DNA from: Clostridiales bacterium
GTDB lineage: Bacteria; Bacillota; Clostridia; Lachnospirales; Lachnospiraceae
DNA length: 64,000 bases
Assembly: GCA_012839295.1 (NCBI GenBank)
Contig: DUNO01000049.1
Coordinates: 1 to 64,000 of the forward strand
Direction of reading: 5' to 3'
Below the pieces are notes generated by a model. It ran no database searches. It was not told where the DNA came from and saw only the letters and a list, made by a program, of their open reading frames with translations. Below are positions 63,103 through 64,000 of the stretch, piece by piece (within the stretch, counting starts at the first letter, position 1; every line of letters starts with the position of its first letter). The position numbers and the translations under genes were made by a program.

Positions 63103-63323
63103 AGTCATTTCCTTTCCTTGTGTGGTCACGCCATACCGGCTGCAACCAGATTGGGCCGGACGGCGAAATATTAATAAGCCTATAATGCGAGTATAGTATG
63201 GCGGAATATTCTTTGTAAAGTACGGAGAAATTTACTATAAGCGGAAAGTTTATAGGATTATATTCCTGCGAAACAGTTGCTTTCCAAACGGACTGTAACG
63301 GTAAATCTGCACCGCCCCTATTT

Positions 63324-63361
63324 AAAAAAAGAGGAATACGTCAAAAACAACGTATTCCTCA
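63324..63361 (-). terminator. Rho-independent terminator of the HxlR gene
   Basis: GAGGAATACG and CGTATTCCTC form a perfect 10-bp stem (63331-63360), followed on the minus strand by seven Ts. The 63103-63323 stretch between it and the flavoprotein gene holds AT-rich promoter-like sequence and no gene. Confidence 0.85.
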
Positions 63362-63381
63362 ACTTTATGAACAAAACAAAC

Positions 63382-63810
63382 CTATCGTTTATATGGATTT
63401 TTCATAACAGAGCTGTCCATATCACGGTACCCGTGCCACATCTCCCCAAGAGGATCAATTTCCAGGCCCAGCTCCTTCATACGCTTCCAGCCCCAGTCAT
63501 ATAAAATGTGAAGAATCGGTATCAGGCTTAAGCCAACCTCTGAAAGGCTGTATTCTACCCGGACAGGAACCTCCGGGTAGATGGTGCGCTGGATAATCCC
63601 ATCACTCTCAAGCTGCTTCAGCATCATGGTCAGCATTTTGTCTGAAATCGGAAGCTGCTTCGTAAACCTGCTATAGCGGGTAGCTCCATCAATATAAATA
63701 CCATGAATGATAAAAATTTTCCACTTGTTGTTTAGCACTCTCATGACATAATTATACGGATCATTCTCAAAACTATAAATGCTTGGTACGATATTACCTG
63801 TTTCATCCAT
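63382..63810 (-). CDS. HxlR-family transcriptional regulator
   Basis: 142 residues from the ATG at 63810, AGGAGG 10 nt upstream (the frame is open to 63873). Winged-helix HxlR pattern: VLNNKWKIFIIHGI, RYSRFTKQLPISDKMLTMML, LESDGIIQRTIYPEVPVRVEYSLSEVG region, then a C-terminal dimerisation helix (WGWKRMKELGLEID). No Cys in the expected redox-sensing place. It may control itself and the flavoprotein gene downstream. Confidence 0.85.
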   Translation of the reverse strand: MDETGNIVPSIYSFENDPYNYVMRVLNNKWKIFIIHGIYIDGATRYSRFTKQLPISDKMLTMMLKQLESDGIIQRTIYPEVPVRVEYSLSEVGLSLIPILHILYDWGWKRMKELGLEIDPLGEMWHGYRDMDSSVMKNPYKR

Positions 63811-63884
63811 AGTCCAATTGCCTCCTATCATCATATTATCATGCAGCGCCACTATCAGAATTGGTAAACCCATAACCCCAAAGC

Positions 63885-64000
63885 TTAATATGCTACCTTA
63901 AAGCTATTTACCGCAGAAGATAACACTACCTCCGCCCCATTCGCCGCATCCGTGCCCTTCTTACGGATATAAACCGTAGCTCCGGCCGGGGCGGTTGAAC
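63885..64000 (-). CDS. C-terminus of an unknown protein (5' part outside window)
   Basis: Open minus-strand frame from base 64000 to a TAA at 63885-63887, about 37 codons: TAPAGATVYIRKKGTDAA, then VVLSSAVNSFKVAY. Beta-strand-like and Thr/Ala/Val-rich, as in extracellular repeat proteins, but too short to assign. Confidence 0.55.
   Translation of the reverse strand, partial: STAPAGATVYIRKKGTDAANGAEVVLSSAVNSFKVAY

Noticed and set aside
1-64000. tRNA or rRNA genes
   Set aside because: I saw no cloverleaf with a GTTCGA-like T-loop and no rRNA-like stretch; the only tRNA-related RNA is the serS T-box.

Overview
The window reads as a chromosome segment of an anaerobic, Gram-positive member of the Clostridia, most like a Lachnospiraceae relative. 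Pointers are AGGAGG ribosome sites with frequent TTG/GTG starts, a T-box in front of serS, a type IV pilus cluster without an outer-membrane secretin, an energy-converting (Ech) NiFe hydrogenase with its hyp genes, and an FtsEX pair. Nearly all genes lie on the minus strand. Identifications come from reading the translated sequence; no database search was possible.

1-8275 looks like the end of an integrative element that continues past the left edge. It carries an S-layer-homology/Ig-repeat surface protein, two AbrB-type proteins, a D12-class DNA adenine methylase, small unknown proteins, and an AbiH/SIR2-like gene followed by a 90-residue partner. It ends in a copy of the last 25 codons and terminator of rlmD. 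8276-13893 is a second block bounded by another copy of the same rlmD end. It holds a truncated histidine kinase, a rifampin phosphotransferase (rph) and two uncharacterised proteins, but no recombinase. The arrangement fits two elements of one family accreted at the 3' end of rlmD, the second being a cis-mobilizable cassette. The intact rlmD (13846-15669) follows.

15.6-29.9 kb is mostly chromosomal: a radical SAM protein, a membrane protein with a GspE-N/MshEN domain, a ferredoxin-tailed aldo/keto reductase, threonine aldolase, and a coiled-coil protein with FtsE and FtsX. Then come a CoA-disulfide-reductase/rhodanese/TusA/DsrE fusion with its ArsR regulator, and a plus-strand pair of regulators (REC-histidine kinase and REC-HDOD). 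Between the coiled-coil gene and the fusion gene lie repeated double hairpins and a 123-nt nested hairpin.

30-47.7 kb is a complete type IV pilus operon read leftwards: pilB, pilT, pilC, pilin, pilD, a pilM-pilN fusion, pilO, four minor pilin-like proteins and a 1333-residue DUF5057-type protein. Its leader carries a diverged but recognisable c-di-GMP-I (GEMM) riboswitch overlapping a terminator, so pilus expression is probably tied to c-di-GMP.

47.7-59.1 kb is one long operon for an Ech hydrogenase (echABCDEF) and its maturation proteins (hypA, B, F, C, D, E). HypF carries an unusual His-rich pentapeptide repeat. 59.3-61.1 kb is serS behind a serine T-box, ending in a 100-bp MITE-like element. 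The right end has an Old Yellow Enzyme-type flavoprotein, an HxlR regulator, and the C-terminus of a further protein cut by the window edge.
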